A stretch of 28,101 bases of DNA from JBAOHV01 sp964450685 (GCA_964450685.1 CAYVDN010000039.1:1-28101), one strand, 5' to 3'; shown: positions 16,005-24,347, numbered from the stretch's first letter. The notes: generated by a model not told the origin, from the sequence alone. A program made the numbers and translations.

Positions 16005-16787
16005 TCAGCCGCCGGCGCTCGTGGTCGGTGCGGTCGTCTCGGTAGATGCCGTGGCATCCCCTGGCTCGGTGCTCGGGGCCGTCTCCGCTGGCACCGTCTC
16101 CGCTGGCACCGTCTCGCTGCTCTGGGTCGGCTCCTCGTCGATCGGGTTCGCCAACGCCTCCATGGACGGCGGCAACGCCATCTCGTAGCCCTCGGGGACG
16201 AACGCCAGGACGAACACCTGTCCGTCGTCGGTGAACCGGGTGGAGCCGATGTCGCTGGTGATGACCTCCGGGTCGGTGGCATCGGTCGCCTGGGGCGGCC
16301 AGACGTACAGGGTGACCTGCCCGGGTTTCTTCTTGCCGTCGATCTCGCAGTCGTCGCCGTTCGTGTAGGTCGTGCCGTCGGGCAGCGTCATGCTGTCGTC
16401 GGTGATCTCGATGCCCAGCTGGTCGGCGAAGACCTGGAAGGTGGCGTTCTCACCGGCGGCCGCTCCGACGAACGGGTGGATGTGCACCAGGCCGTCGCCG
16501 TGGGTGTGGATCCCCTTGGTGTCGGGTCCGTCATCGGACGGATTCGGCTGGTTATCCCCGCAGATGTTCGTCGCATATGCCGCGTGCCAGTGGTCCTGGT
16601 TGGCCACCGGCGCCTCGCTGGCGGCAGCAGACTGATGGTCCCGGGCGAAGAAGACCAGCACGGAGCCGACCACGATTATCCCGACGATCAGGGCCGGGTA
16701 GCCGTACTTGCGCCGCTGTCCGGGGGCGCGGCTGACTCCCGCCTGCTGGACGCGCTTGATCTTCTTGGCTGATGACGCCTTACCCAT
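16005..16787 (-). CDS. Membrane-anchored His-rich protein, unknown function
   Basis: The 260-aa protein has a basic N terminus (MGKASSAKKIKR), one membrane segment at about 31-48 and an outward-facing domain. That domain carries DHWH at 65-68 and a HTHGDGLVHIHPF cluster, giving His66, 68, 94, 96, 102 and 104, plus cysteines at 76 and 147. Six clustered histidines suggest metal binding, and the two cysteines a disulfide; both are inference. The last 45 residues are a low-complexity Thr/Pro/Glu/Ala tail with short repeats. I chose ATG 16787 because the TACCCT box at 16803-16798 would place transcription after the alternative ATG at 16796. It sits between glycosyltransferases and the guanylyltransferase-like gene. 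I know similar actinobacterial proteins only as uncharacterised. Confidence 0.75.
   Translation of the reverse strand: MGKASSAKKIKRVQQAGVSRAPGQRRKYGYPALIVGIIVVGSVLVFFARDHQSAAASEAPVANQDHWHAAYATNICGDNQPNPSDDGPDTKGIHTHGDGLVHIHPFVGAAAGENATFQVFADQLGIEITDDSMTLPDGTTYTNGDDCEIDGKKKPGQVTLYVWPPQATDATDPEVITSDIGSTRFTDDGQVFVLAFVPEGYEMALPPSMEALANPIDEEPTQSSETVPAETVPAETAPSTEPGDATASTETTAPTTSAGG
16079..16113 (+). repeat. 15-bp tandem repeat, coding for a VPAET repeat
   Basis: CCGTCTCCGCTGGCA occurs at 16079-16093 and again at 16094-16108, with a partial third copy after it. On the minus strand it encodes repeated VPAET in the low-complexity tail of the His-rich protein. In-frame copy-number change could vary tail length. 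Confidence 0.8.
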
Positions 16788-16797
16788 ACGGCGCATC

Positions 16798-16803
16798 AGG
16801 GTA
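16798..16803 (-). promoter_or_regulatory. Putative -10 box (TACCCT) for His-rich protein gene
   Basis: TACCCT on the minus strand ends 10 nt before ATG 16787. The 68-bp gap after the glycosyltransferase gene is the only break in the long minus-strand run, so a second promoter here is plausible. Confidence 0.35.
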
Positions 16804-16864
16804 GTCGCCAGGGCCGACCGATCCGAACCGGGGCCGAAAGCGCCCGCGCTGGTGGATCAGCCCG

Positions 16865-18106
16865 TCAGCGACTACGGCGGGAGTCGCGGACCTGCTCGAA
16901 GAGGGACTCGTAGGCGGCACCAACCGCCGCTGGCGAGACCCAGTCCTCGACGAATCTCCGCCCGGACGATCCGAGCGCCTCCAGTTCGACAGGATCGACC
17001 AGCAGGGAGTCGAGAGCTGCGCAGAAGGCATCCGGATCCTCGGGCGGCACCGACACCCCCGCACCCGCCCGTTCGATCGTCGTGGCAACCTCGGTGCCTG
17101 CATCCACGCTGGCGAGCACCGGCCTGCCACTCGCGAGGATCGAGTACAGCTTTGAGGGGACGCTCGAGCGGGCCAGCCCCGTACGCAAGGGCACCAGATG
17201 CAGGTCTGCGGCGGCGAGAACCTCGGGCAGCCGTTCACGTGGTTGCATGGGAACGAAGTGCAGGTTTTCGAGCCCCTCTGCGCTGCTCCGCAATGACTCC
17301 AGAGCTGACCCACCACCATTGATCACGAAGGCGAGATCGTCGCGGTCCCGGTGACGTCGGGCAGCCTCGACGACAAGATCGAGCGACTGCGACAGCCCGA
17401 CGTTGCCTGCGTACATCACGACGGTCCGGCCCGTCAGCCCGTACTCGGCCCTGTACGAGTTCTCGCGTTCGGCGGGCTGTATGCGCTCGGTGTCGACGAA
17501 GTTCGGTATCACGTGTACCCGCTCGGGACGGTGCCCGCGCAGCTTGCCCGCGACGTTGTCACGCAGGTCGTCGCTCAGGACCGTCACCGCGTCGGCCCGT
17601 CGGTACAGGAACCTCTCGAGCCAAGAGGCGATCGCAATGACCCGTCTGTCTGTTATGGCGCCCAGTTCGACCGCCACGTCCGGGAACACGTCCTGGATGT
17701 TGAACACGAACGGCGTACGTCGAGAAGCCGCAGCAAGCCATCCGGACACACCCAGAGGCAACGGCGGCGACATGACCATCACCGCGTCCGGCCGGCGGCG
17801 TTGGAGCAGCCCGGCGACCGTCGCGAGCCCCGTGAAACCTGCGAAAGCGACGGCGCGAGCAGGGATGTTCGTCTTGTCGGTCGGGAAAGGATGGAGTCTT
17901 GTCACCCGACCCCAGGCGGTCCGCTCGGTGCGCCAGACACGGCCGCCCCAGCCCTCCTCGACGGCGTGTTCGCGGTACCACGGGAGTGCGGTGACGACGT
18001 GCAGCTCATGACCTCTGTCCGTCAGAGCAGTGGCGATGGAGGTCATCACCTCGCCTGTCGGGGCGACGTCGGGGGCGAAGTGGGGGCAGAGGATCAGCAG
18101 TCTCAT
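16865..18106 (-). CDS. GT4 glycosyltransferase, WbuB/WcaI-like
   Basis: The 413-aa GT-B protein starts MRLLILCPHFAPDVAPTGEV, typical of the WbuB/WcaI-like GT4 group. It has VFNIQDVFPD in the N-terminal half and VIPNFVDTERIQP at the hinge. VVMYAGNVGLSQSLD and a donor-site segment SSVPSKLYSILASGRPVLAS follow. It is presumed cytosolic or membrane-associated and would transfer one sugar to a lipid-linked glycan. Related enzymes use UDP-linked amino sugars or GDP sugars, so the donor is open. It follows the next upstream gene by 6 nt. Confidence 0.88.
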   Translation of the reverse strand: MRLLILCPHFAPDVAPTGEVMTSIATALTDRGHELHVVTALPWYREHAVEEGWGGRVWRTERTAWGRVTRLHPFPTDKTNIPARAVAFAGFTGLATVAGLLQRRRPDAVMVMSPPLPLGVSGWLAAASRRTPFVFNIQDVFPDVAVELGAITDRRVIAIASWLERFLYRRADAVTVLSDDLRDNVAGKLRGHRPERVHVIPNFVDTERIQPAERENSYRAEYGLTGRTVVMYAGNVGLSQSLDLVVEAARRHRDRDDLAFVINGGGSALESLRSSAEGLENLHFVPMQPRERLPEVLAAADLHLVPLRTGLARSSVPSKLYSILASGRPVLASVDAGTEVATTIERAGAGVSVPPEDPDAFCAALDSLLVDPVELEALGSSGRRFVEDWVSPAAVGAAYESLFEQVRDSRRSR

Positions 18107-18112
18107 TGGAAC

Positions 18113-19267
18113 TCAGGTGGAACCCGCGGCTGTGCGATAGGCGGCCACGAGCCCGGCGGCGGTCCGTTCGGGGTGGAACCGCTGCGCAGCCCGACGACCG
18201 GACTCGACCCGGGCCTCCCGGTCCCGGTCCGACATGGCCAGGACAGCCTGCATGGCGGCAGCCCACCCTGTCACATCATCGGGGGCGACGAGGTCCTCGG
18301 ACCGGGCGACCTCTGGCAACGAACCGGCGTCTGCGGCGATCACAGGGATACCCGCTGACATGGCTTCGAGCACGGGCAGCCCGAACCCCTCGTAGCGCGA
18401 CGGGAAGACCAGCGCTGTCGCTGCCCGGTACAGGGTGTCCAGATCCTCGGCGGGGACTCGACCGGGCCGCAGCACGCGACCTCGCAGATCAGCCCGGGCG
18501 ATCCGTTCCCGCAGCGCTGCCTCATCGGGGCCTTCGCCGCCCGTGAGCACGAGAACGGCGTTCGACCCGATCCGGGAGAACGCCTCGAGCAGGACCATGT
18601 GGTTCTTGTGCGGATACGTGATCGCCGGGTACAGCAGAAACGGCACGTCGGGAACGAGCAGGCACGGGCCCGCTCCGTCCCGGGCTTCGGTTCCCACCTC
18701 GCGGGACGACCACGGCACCACCGCCACATGATCGGGATCGACTCCAAGCAGATCGATCACCCGATCACCGGTGAACCTGCTCGGCACGTGGACCACTGAC
18801 GCTGCACGGGCGGACCGTCCGACCATGCCGCGCAGGTACGTGCGCTTCGTCCGGGAGAAGTTCTGGGGCATGTCGAGCGGTTGAAGGTCGTGCACGGTCA
18901 GAACCACCCGGCCCGGGTGCAACAACGGGACCGTCCCACCTGCGTGGTGCACCACATCAGCGCCGACCCGACGGGTCAGGCGGGCGAGCCAGGTCTGCTC
19001 CTCCCAGACCCGTCGGACCTTCGAGGAACCATCGATCGGAGCCTCGTGGACTACCCAGCGGGCAGCCAGATCGGGATGGGCCGCGGCGAACGAGCCCAGG
19101 ACTGCAAGCTGGATGTCCATGTCGTCGGGGGCGCTGTCACCGATCGCCCGGAGGGCAGCCGCTATCGAGTCCTCGCTACCCCCCACGATGCCGGGGACCA
19201 TCCACAGCAGGTTCACCAGGACCCTCACCCCGGCCCGGGCAGTCGGGCCCGACTCGACCGTCGTCAC
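18113..19267 (-). CDS. GT4 glycosyltransferase
   Basis: The 384-aa GT-B enzyme has an N-terminal acceptor domain (LLWMVPGIVGGSEDS, TVHDLQPLDMPQNFS). Its C-terminal donor domain has FPSRYEGFGLPVLEAMSAGIPV, where the E-x7-E motif of retaining GT4 enzymes is clear. It resembles mannosyl- and rhamnosyl-type transferases, but the sugar is not predictable. The start is GTG 19267, overlapping the stop of the preceding gene as GTGA, so the two are translationally coupled. The neighbouring transferase has the same architecture and may be a distant paralogue. Confidence 0.9.
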   Translation of the reverse strand: MTTVESGPTARAGVRVLVNLLWMVPGIVGGSEDSIAAALRAIGDSAPDDMDIQLAVLGSFAAAHPDLAARWVVHEAPIDGSSKVRRVWEEQTWLARLTRRVGADVVHHAGGTVPLLHPGRVVLTVHDLQPLDMPQNFSRTKRTYLRGMVGRSARAASVVHVPSRFTGDRVIDLLGVDPDHVAVVPWSSREVGTEARDGAGPCLLVPDVPFLLYPAITYPHKNHMVLLEAFSRIGSNAVLVLTGGEGPDEAALRERIARADLRGRVLRPGRVPAEDLDTLYRAATALVFPSRYEGFGLPVLEAMSAGIPVIAADAGSLPEVARSEDLVAPDDVTGWAAAMQAVLAMSDRDREARVESGRRAAQRFHPERTAAGLVAAYRTAAGST

Positions 19268-20403
19268 GGTTCGAGAACCGATCGGTAGGCAGCGACGGTC
19301 GACTCGGCGGCGGCCGACCAGCTGTGCATCCTCGCCCGTTCCAGGCCCGCGACACGCAGACCATCAGCGATTGCGGCATCGTCCAGGACGCTGGCCAGTG
19401 CTGACGCGATCGATGCCGGATCTGCCGGATCGACCAGCAGGGCGGCTCCGCCGGCAACGTCCGCCGTGGCCGTTCCGGCGGACGTGACGACCGGTGCGCC
19501 GGCGGCCATGGCTTCGAGAACCGGCAACCCGAAGCCCTCCTCGTACGACGGGTAGCAGAACGCTGCCGCCCCTGCGTAGAGAGCGGACAGCTCGGAGTCC
19601 GGGACGTGACCCAGCCGGGCGATCGGTGACGCAGGGGCGGCCACGTCGGAGAGGACGTCACCCCAGCCTTCGGGTCCCACCACCGCCAGAGTCAGATCGG
19701 GGCGGTCCAGGCGAGCCACGGCGTCGAGCAGTCCGCGCAGGTTCTTGCGCGGTTCGAGAGTGCCCACGAACAGCAGGTAGGGGGCACACAGCCCGTGGTG
19801 ACGGAGCACGTCAGCGACCCTCGAACGGCTCGCCGCATGCTCCCCCACCCCCCATGGGACCACGACCGTACGGTGCTCTGGCACGCCCAACTCGACCACA
19901 CCTGTCCGCACGGTCCGACTCGGGACCATCACGATCCTGGCGTTGTCGAGCACCCAGCGGAGACCGTCACGCATCAGACGCGCCCCGCGCGAGGTGAACT
20001 CGTGCGCACGGGTGAGCGGGAACACGTCGTGCACGGTCGCGACCATCGGGGTCGAGCCGACACCGACCCGCATCGGCACGGTCACATGCACCAGGTCGAC
20101 GGGTCCGGCGGCGGACATGACCGTCGGCCGACCAGTGCGTGCCCACGAGTCGTAGAGCATCGGCAGCGGCAGGCTCATGCTCGCTGTTCGCACGGCTGGG
20201 TCCAGGTACGACCGAGCATCACCTTCTGGGTTGAACATCGATGCCGGCCGACGCAGGTCGCCCCTTGCCAGGACTGCTCTCAGGTCGACCTGAGCAGAGC
20301 GTTCGAGCGCCGAGGCCAGCTCGCAGAGGCTCGTCGCGGTACCTCCGGGTACCCGGTGGGCGACCTGTGTGAGGGTCATCGCCACCCGGGGAACGACGGT
20401 CAT
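19264..20403 (-). CDS. GT4 glycosyltransferase
   Basis: The 379-aa GT-B enzyme has MTLTQVAHRVPGGTATS near the N terminus, HVTVPMRVGVGSTPMVATVHD, LLFVGTLEPRKNLRGLL at the start of the donor domain, and YPSYEEGFGLPVLEAMAAGAPVV with the GT4 E-x7-E pair. It is the first gene of the minus-strand glycan run. ATG 20403 is used; ATG 20379 (the ninth codon) is also possible, as no Shine-Dalgarno or -10 box is convincing. The gene diverges from fcl across 104 bp that contain inverted repeats. Confidence 0.88.
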   Translation of the reverse strand: MTVVPRVAMTLTQVAHRVPGGTATSLCELASALERSAQVDLRAVLARGDLRRPASMFNPEGDARSYLDPAVRTASMSLPLPMLYDSWARTGRPTVMSAAGPVDLVHVTVPMRVGVGSTPMVATVHDVFPLTRAHEFTSRGARLMRDGLRWVLDNARIVMVPSRTVRTGVVELGVPEHRTVVVPWGVGEHAASRSRVADVLRHHGLCAPYLLFVGTLEPRKNLRGLLDAVARLDRPDLTLAVVGPEGWGDVLSDVAAPASPIARLGHVPDSELSALYAGAAAFCYPSYEEGFGLPVLEAMAAGAPVVTSAGTATADVAGGAALLVDPADPASIASALASVLDDAAIADGLRVAGLERARMHSWSAAAESTVAAYRSVLEP

Positions 20404-20404
20404 G

Positions 20405-20463
20405 GCGGTGAGTCTCGCGCAGCGCCGGGCGAACCCCGCTCACCGCGGTGGCAGATGGCCACC
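20405..20463. repeat. Cluster of inverted repeats in GT4/fcl divergent promoter
   Basis: GCGGTGAG (20405-20412) and CTCACCGC (20439-20446) form an 8-bp inverted repeat. CACCGCGGTG at 20441-20450 is a perfect 10-bp palindrome. GGTGGC (20447-20452) and GCCACC (20458-20463) form a hairpin with a 5-nt loop. Three overlapping symmetric elements in 59 bp between divergent sugar genes look like operator material. Confidence 0.45.
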
Positions 20464-20492
20464 GTTGCCCGGGTGGGTGTGCGTGCAGGCGG

Positions 20493-20498
20493 TACGGT
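20493..20498 (+). promoter_or_regulatory. Putative -10 box (TACGGT) for fcl
   Basis: TACGGT ends 9 nt before ATG 20508, consistent with a leaderless or near-leaderless transcript. There is no Shine-Dalgarno before the ATG. Confidence 0.5.
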
Positions 20499-20507
20499 GT
20501 TGCCCCG

Positions 20508-21470
20508 ATGGATGGCTCTCTGGACTCCCGACATGTGCTGGTCACCGGTGGCAGCGGCTTCCTGGGGCAGGCCGTGCTGCGATCGTTGGATCGCCGCGGT
20601 GTCGGCAAGCTGTCGACACCGAGCTCGTCGGACTACGACCTGCGCAGTGTGGACGCGGTCGAGGCGATGTTCGACGAACTGGCACCGGACGTGGTGATCC
20701 ACCTCGCTGCGCGTGTGGGCGGCATCGGGGCGAACATGGCACGCCCGGCTGAGCTCTACCTCGACAACCTGCTGATGGGCACGTTCGTGCTCGACGCCGC
20801 CCGTCGCCACGGGACGGACAAGACCGTCGTGATCGGAACCATCTGCTCCTACCCGAAGCACACCCCGGTCCCGTTCAGCGAGAAGTCGCTCTGGCACGGC
20901 TATCCGGAGGAGACGAACGCCCCCTACGGCGTCGCCAAGCTCGCCCAGCTCACACAGATGCAGGCCAACCGGGCCGAGTACGGCCAGTCGGCCATCTACC
21001 TGTTGCCGACGAACCTCTACGGACCCGGCGACAAGTTCCACCCCGCGGTCAGTCACGTGATCCCGGCTCTGATCAAGAAGTGCGTGGACGCGGTCGAGTC
21101 CGGGGTCGGTCACATCGACGTCTGGGGAACCGGATCGGCCAGCCGCGAGTTCCTGTTCGTGGACGATGCCGCCGAGGGCATCGTGCTGGCGACCGAGCGC
21201 TACGACGGCGATGACCCTGTCAACCTGGGCACCGACGAGGAGATGCCGATCAAGGATCTGGTCGGGATCATCTGCGAGCTGGTCGGCTTCGAGGGTGAGG
21301 TCCGCTGGGACACGACCAAGCCGGATGGACAGCCCCGTCGGAGGGTCGACCCGAGCAGGGCACGTGAGCAGTTCGGCTTCGTGGCCGAGGTGCCATTCAG
21401 GGAAGGCCTGGAACACACGATCGAGTGGTACCGCTCCAACCGTGAGATCGCCGAGTCACGCGACCACTGA
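20508..21470 (+). CDS. fcl: GDP-L-fucose synthase-like reductase/epimerase
   Basis: The 320-aa extended SDR has GGSGFLG at 14-20, RVGGIGANMARPAE, GTICSYPKHTPVPFSE (C113), YGVAK (Y140, K144) and PTNLYGPGDKF, then WGTGSASREFLFVDDAA. This series is diagnostic for the Fcl/WcaG group, which epimerises C3/C5 of GDP-4-keto-6-deoxymannose and reduces it to GDP-L-fucose. Thr111 replaces the catalytic Ser of the E. coli enzyme, a conservative change I believe is common in this subgroup. The start is ATG 20508, supported by the TACGGT box; the open frame to 20448 lies in the promoter region. It stands alone, converging on ugd with a 12-bp gap. Confidence 0.9.
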   Translation: MDGSLDSRHVLVTGGSGFLGQAVLRSLDRRGVGKLSTPSSSDYDLRSVDAVEAMFDELAPDVVIHLAARVGGIGANMARPAELYLDNLLMGTFVLDAARRHGTDKTVVIGTICSYPKHTPVPFSEKSLWHGYPEETNAPYGVAKLAQLTQMQANRAEYGQSAIYLLPTNLYGPGDKFHPAVSHVIPALIKKCVDAVESGVGHIDVWGTGSASREFLFVDDAAEGIVLATERYDGDDPVNLGTDEEMPIKDLVGIICELVGFEGEVRWDTTKPDGQPRRRVDPSRAREQFGFVAEVPFREGLEHTIEWYRSNREIAESRDH

Positions 21471-21482
21471 AGGTCGACGGGC

Positions 21483-22766
21483 TCAGCTGCGACCGATGCC
21501 GCGGTAATCGAACCCGCGACGCTGCAGCGCCAGCCGGTCCACCACGTTGCGGGTGTCTACGATTCGCGGCTCGCTCAGGGCCGCAGCGACCCGATCCAGG
21601 TCGACCCGCCCGAAGACGGGCCACTCGGTGAGCACGACCAGCGCGTCCGCGTCCTGGCAGGCGGCGACCGGGTCCCCGGCGACGGTGAGGCCCTCGACGA
21701 CGGTCGTGCCGGCCGGCACCTCGGGATCGAAGGCGACCACCTCTGCCCCGTCGGCCACGAACCGGCGGACGATCTCGACCGCCGGGGAGTCGCGCAGGTC
21801 GTCGGTGTTGGCCTTGAAGGTCAGTCCCCAGACAGCCAGGCGGCGACCGCCGATCGGGGCGCCGAGCACCTCGCATGTCTTGGCGACGACCCGGTCGAAC
21901 TGCTGGTGGTTCACCGACACCGCGTCCTTCAGCAGCGTGAAGTCGTAGCCGGCGTCCTCGGCGATGCGGACCAGCGCGCTGGTGTCCTTCGGGAGGCAGC
22001 TACCACCCCAGCCGGGGCCCGGCTGGAGGAACCGTGCGCCGACACGACTGTCGAGCCCCAGCCCCTTGACCACGTCGTCGATGTCGGCATCGACCGCCTC
22101 GGCGACCGCGGCGATTGCGTTCACGTAGCTCAGCTTGAGCGCCAGGAACGAGTTCGACGCGTACTTGATGAGCTCGGCCGAGGCGGGATCGGTGACCAGC
22201 AGCGGAGCGGACAGGCGCATGTGAAGCGACGCGACCCGGAACGCGACGGACTCGTCGTCGGCGCCGACGACGACCCGCGCCGGGTTGTGGTAGGCCGATA
22301 CGGCGGGCCCGTCGCGCCGGAACTCCGGATTCGAAACGACGCTGACGTCGGGGCGACCGAGAGCGTCGGCGACTATCTGGGTCGCCCCGATCGGGACCGT
22401 CGACTTGTTGATCACCACCGCACCTTCGACCAGGTGTGGTGAGATCGCCGCTGCAGCCGCGGTGATGAACGACAGGTCGGCCGACCCGTCGACCGCCTGG
22501 GGGGTGGGAACGCACAGCAGCACGAACTCGCGGCCCTGCACTCCAGCGGCGAGGTCCGAGGTGAAGCGGAGCCGTCCGGCCGATCGCCCCTCCGCCACGA
22601 GTTCGGCAAGACCGTCTTCGGAGATGGGCATGTCGCCCGCCTCGATCCGGGCGATCTTGGTGACGTCGGTGTCGATGCAGGTCACCTCGTGGCCGAGGTG
22701 CGCCAGGCAGGTGCCCGTGGTCAGACCGACGTAGCCGGTTCCGACGACCGCGATCGTGTTGCTCAT
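21483..22766 (-). CDS. ugd: UDP-glucose 6-dehydrogenase
   Basis: The 427-aa protein starts MSNTIAVVGTGYVGL with the NAD-binding GTGYVGL at 9-15. It has VCVPTPQ, KSTVPIGAT, SNPEF and the catalytic cysteine C257 in GPGWGGSCLPKD, then LTFKANTDDLRDSPA. It would oxidise UDP-glucose to UDP-glucuronate. GDP-mannose dehydrogenase is a related alternative, and the GDP-mannose context makes it worth keeping in mind. ATG 22766 is chosen; ATG 22781 would add five residues. A much longer open frame continues inside the LCP gene but is out of phase with it and is rejected. A possible promoter lies in the 79-bp gap upstream. Confidence 0.9.
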   Translation of the reverse strand: MSNTIAVVGTGYVGLTTGTCLAHLGHEVTCIDTDVTKIARIEAGDMPISEDGLAELVAEGRSAGRLRFTSDLAAGVQGREFVLLCVPTPQAVDGSADLSFITAAAAAISPHLVEGAVVINKSTVPIGATQIVADALGRPDVSVVSNPEFRRDGPAVSAYHNPARVVVGADDESVAFRVASLHMRLSAPLLVTDPASAELIKYASNSFLALKLSYVNAIAAVAEAVDADIDDVVKGLGLDSRVGARFLQPGPGWGGSCLPKDTSALVRIAEDAGYDFTLLKDAVSVNHQQFDRVVAKTCEVLGAPIGGRRLAVWGLTFKANTDDLRDSPAVEIVRRFVADGAEVVAFDPEVPAGTTVVEGLTVAGDPVAACQDADALVVLTEWPVFGRVDLDRVAAALSEPRIVDTRNVVDRLALQRRGFDYRGIGRS

Positions 22767-22791
22767 TTGCCGTGCCCCCATACCTGTGGAT

Positions 22792-22841
22792 CCGAACTTC
22801 GGCCGCTCGATGCTATCGGGGCGGACCACCGGTTCCGAACC
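22792..22841 (-). promoter_or_regulatory. Candidate ugd promoter with short palindromes
   Basis: On the minus strand TTCGGA and TAGCAT (22815-22810) are 18 bp apart, a loose -35/-10 pair. The region also contains interrupted palindromes CCGAA-c-TTCGG (22792-22802), CGAT-gct-ATCG (22808-22818, over the -10) and GGTTC-c-GAACC (22831-22841). These could be operators or chance in GC-rich DNA. Confidence 0.35.
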
Positions 22842-22845
22842 CCGC

Positions 22846-24339
22846 TCAGCGACAGACGGCAGCTCGTTCCGGATCGGTCGGCACCACTCCGGGAGCGGTG
22901 GTGGTCGTCGCCGCGGCGTCATCGCCGGGGGCGCCGTCGACCGTGGCGGCCGTGTCGGTCGTCGGTGGAGCCGTCGTCGAGGTGGAGGCCGTGCTGGGCG
23001 GCGGCAGCTGGTCCTGGGGCAGCGATTCGACCGGAACGGCCTCGGCCAGCACCCCGGCGAAGTCCGAGCCCACCGCGAGCTCGACGCGGTAGCCGGTGAT
23101 GTCGGTGTCCATCCGGAACTCCGGTACGGCTCCGAGCTGCGCCGCAAGTCGTAGCGCGGCTTCTCTGCCGGACGGGCCGTAGGTGATCGTGGTGGCAGCG
23201 GAGCGGCGGGCCTCGAACACCTCCGCGTCGAAGCCTGCCGTGTCGAGCTCGGTCGCGGTCTCGCCCAGTGCGACGGCGTCCGACTCCGGTCCCACCACAT
23301 CGACGATGATCGCCGACGGTTCGATGGCGGCGCCCGGATCCACTCCTCGGAACTGCTCCAGCAGCGGCTCGGCCGCGTCCCAGTCGACCGACTGGTAGGC
23401 CACGCCACCGCGAGCGTCGGAGTAGGTCGGCAGCTGGAGGGATAGCAGGGAGTCGGGGTTGAAGTTCTGGAACTCACCGACGAGGGTCAGGATCGTTCCC
23501 ACGTCGAGGGTGTCGTCCATGCGGACCGAGGATGCCGCCGCGTTGACGATTCCGACAGCGGTCGACGGGTTGCGCACGCCCTTGTCGGAGGCACGACGCA
23601 ACGACCGCTTTATGAAGTCCTGCTGGCGTGTGATGCGTCCCAGGTCGCCGGTGCCGTCCGCTCGCCACTTGCCGTCGACCTTGTACTCGAAGTGGCGGGC
23701 CCTCGCGTATGCCAACGCCTGCACCGGATCCAACATGATGCAACCGGCCTCGGGAACGTTCAGCCCCGTGTTCTCGTCACGCACGGGAGTCGCGAAGTAG
23801 ACGGGCACACCCCCCAGGACCTCGACAAGGTCGCGGAACGAGCGGAAGTCGATCTCGACGTAGTTGTCGATCGAGATGCCGAAGTTGCGCTTGATCGTGC
23901 GTACCAGGTTCTGGGGCCCGTCGGTTCCGGCGATCGCCGAGTTGATCCGCGCCATGCCCCAAGTGGGGGCGACCTCGACCCGGGTGTCGCGTGGGATCGA
24001 CAGCAGCTTCGCCGATCCATCACGCGGGTCCACCCGCAGGATCATGATGACGTCCGCAAGCTTGCCCAGGTTCTCACGTCCGTTCGTGACCGAGTCGCCC
24101 TCGTCGAGCCTGGCGGCCGAATCGGTACCGATGATCAGGAAGTTCCGCGGTTCGGTCACCTCCGGGGCTGGTGTCAGCGAGGAGCCGATGTCCACCACCG
24201 GTACGTCCTCGATGGTCGAGCGCAGCTTGGACAGCGACGCAGCGGCTCCCAGGCACGCGACGACGAGCAGCACGTTGGTTGCGAGCAGCAGGCGTTGGGG
24301 CCAGGAACGGTGCGCACGGCGAGCGCGCTGACGGGGCAC
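22846..24339 (-). CDS. LytR-CpsA-Psr (LCP) family wall-polymer ligase with LytR_C domain
   Basis: The 497-aa protein has a basic cytosolic start, one membrane segment (about 17-36) and an extracytoplasmic LCP domain (about 66-250). Motifs include NFLIIGTDS, ADVIMILRVDP, LLSIPRDTRV (Arg117 and Arg120 among the conserved lipid-phosphate residues), INSA and YARARHFEY...RITRQQDFI. A LytR_C-type domain follows (about 345-425, starting AIIVDVVGPESDAV), then a Thr/Pro/Ala-rich tail. LCP proteins transfer undecaprenyl-linked polymers onto the cell wall. Start GTG 24339 lies 8 nt after a TACCGT box, suggesting a leaderless mRNA. It sits upstream of ugd on the same strand and next to genes for sugar donors, so its polymer may be built from them. 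The M. tuberculosis parallel is CpsA (Rv3267). Confidence 0.93.
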   Translation of the reverse strand: MPRQRARRAHRSWPQRLLLATNVLLVVACLGAAASLSKLRSTIEDVPVVDIGSSLTPAPEVTEPRNFLIIGTDSAARLDEGDSVTNGRENLGKLADVIMILRVDPRDGSAKLLSIPRDTRVEVAPTWGMARINSAIAGTDGPQNLVRTIKRNFGISIDNYVEIDFRSFRDLVEVLGGVPVYFATPVRDENTGLNVPEAGCIMLDPVQALAYARARHFEYKVDGKWRADGTGDLGRITRQQDFIKRSLRRASDKGVRNPSTAVGIVNAAASSVRMDDTLDVGTILTLVGEFQNFNPDSLLSLQLPTYSDARGGVAYQSVDWDAAEPLLEQFRGVDPGAAIEPSAIIVDVVGPESDAVALGETATELDTAGFDAEVFEARRSAATTITYGPSGREAALRLAAQLGAVPEFRMDTDITGYRVELAVGSDFAGVLAEAVPVESLPQDQLPPPSTASTSTTAPPTTDTAATVDGAPGDDAAATTTTAPGVVPTDPERAAVCR

Positions 24340-24347
24340 GGCGCCAG

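Noticed and set aside
16079..16113. Short direct repeats as a possible CRISPR array
   Set aside because: The units are adjacent with no spacers and encode an in-frame VPAET repeat in a protein tail.
16001..16282. 94-codon N-terminal extension of the guanylyltransferase-like gene
   Set aside because: It is an out-of-frame reading of the His-rich protein gene; the conserved nucleotidyltransferase signature starts right after ATG 16000.
22767..23477. Long N-terminal extension of ugd
   Set aside because: The extension is low-complexity Pro/Arg/Ser-rich and overlaps the LCP coding sequence in another frame. A normal Ugd N terminus begins at 22766.
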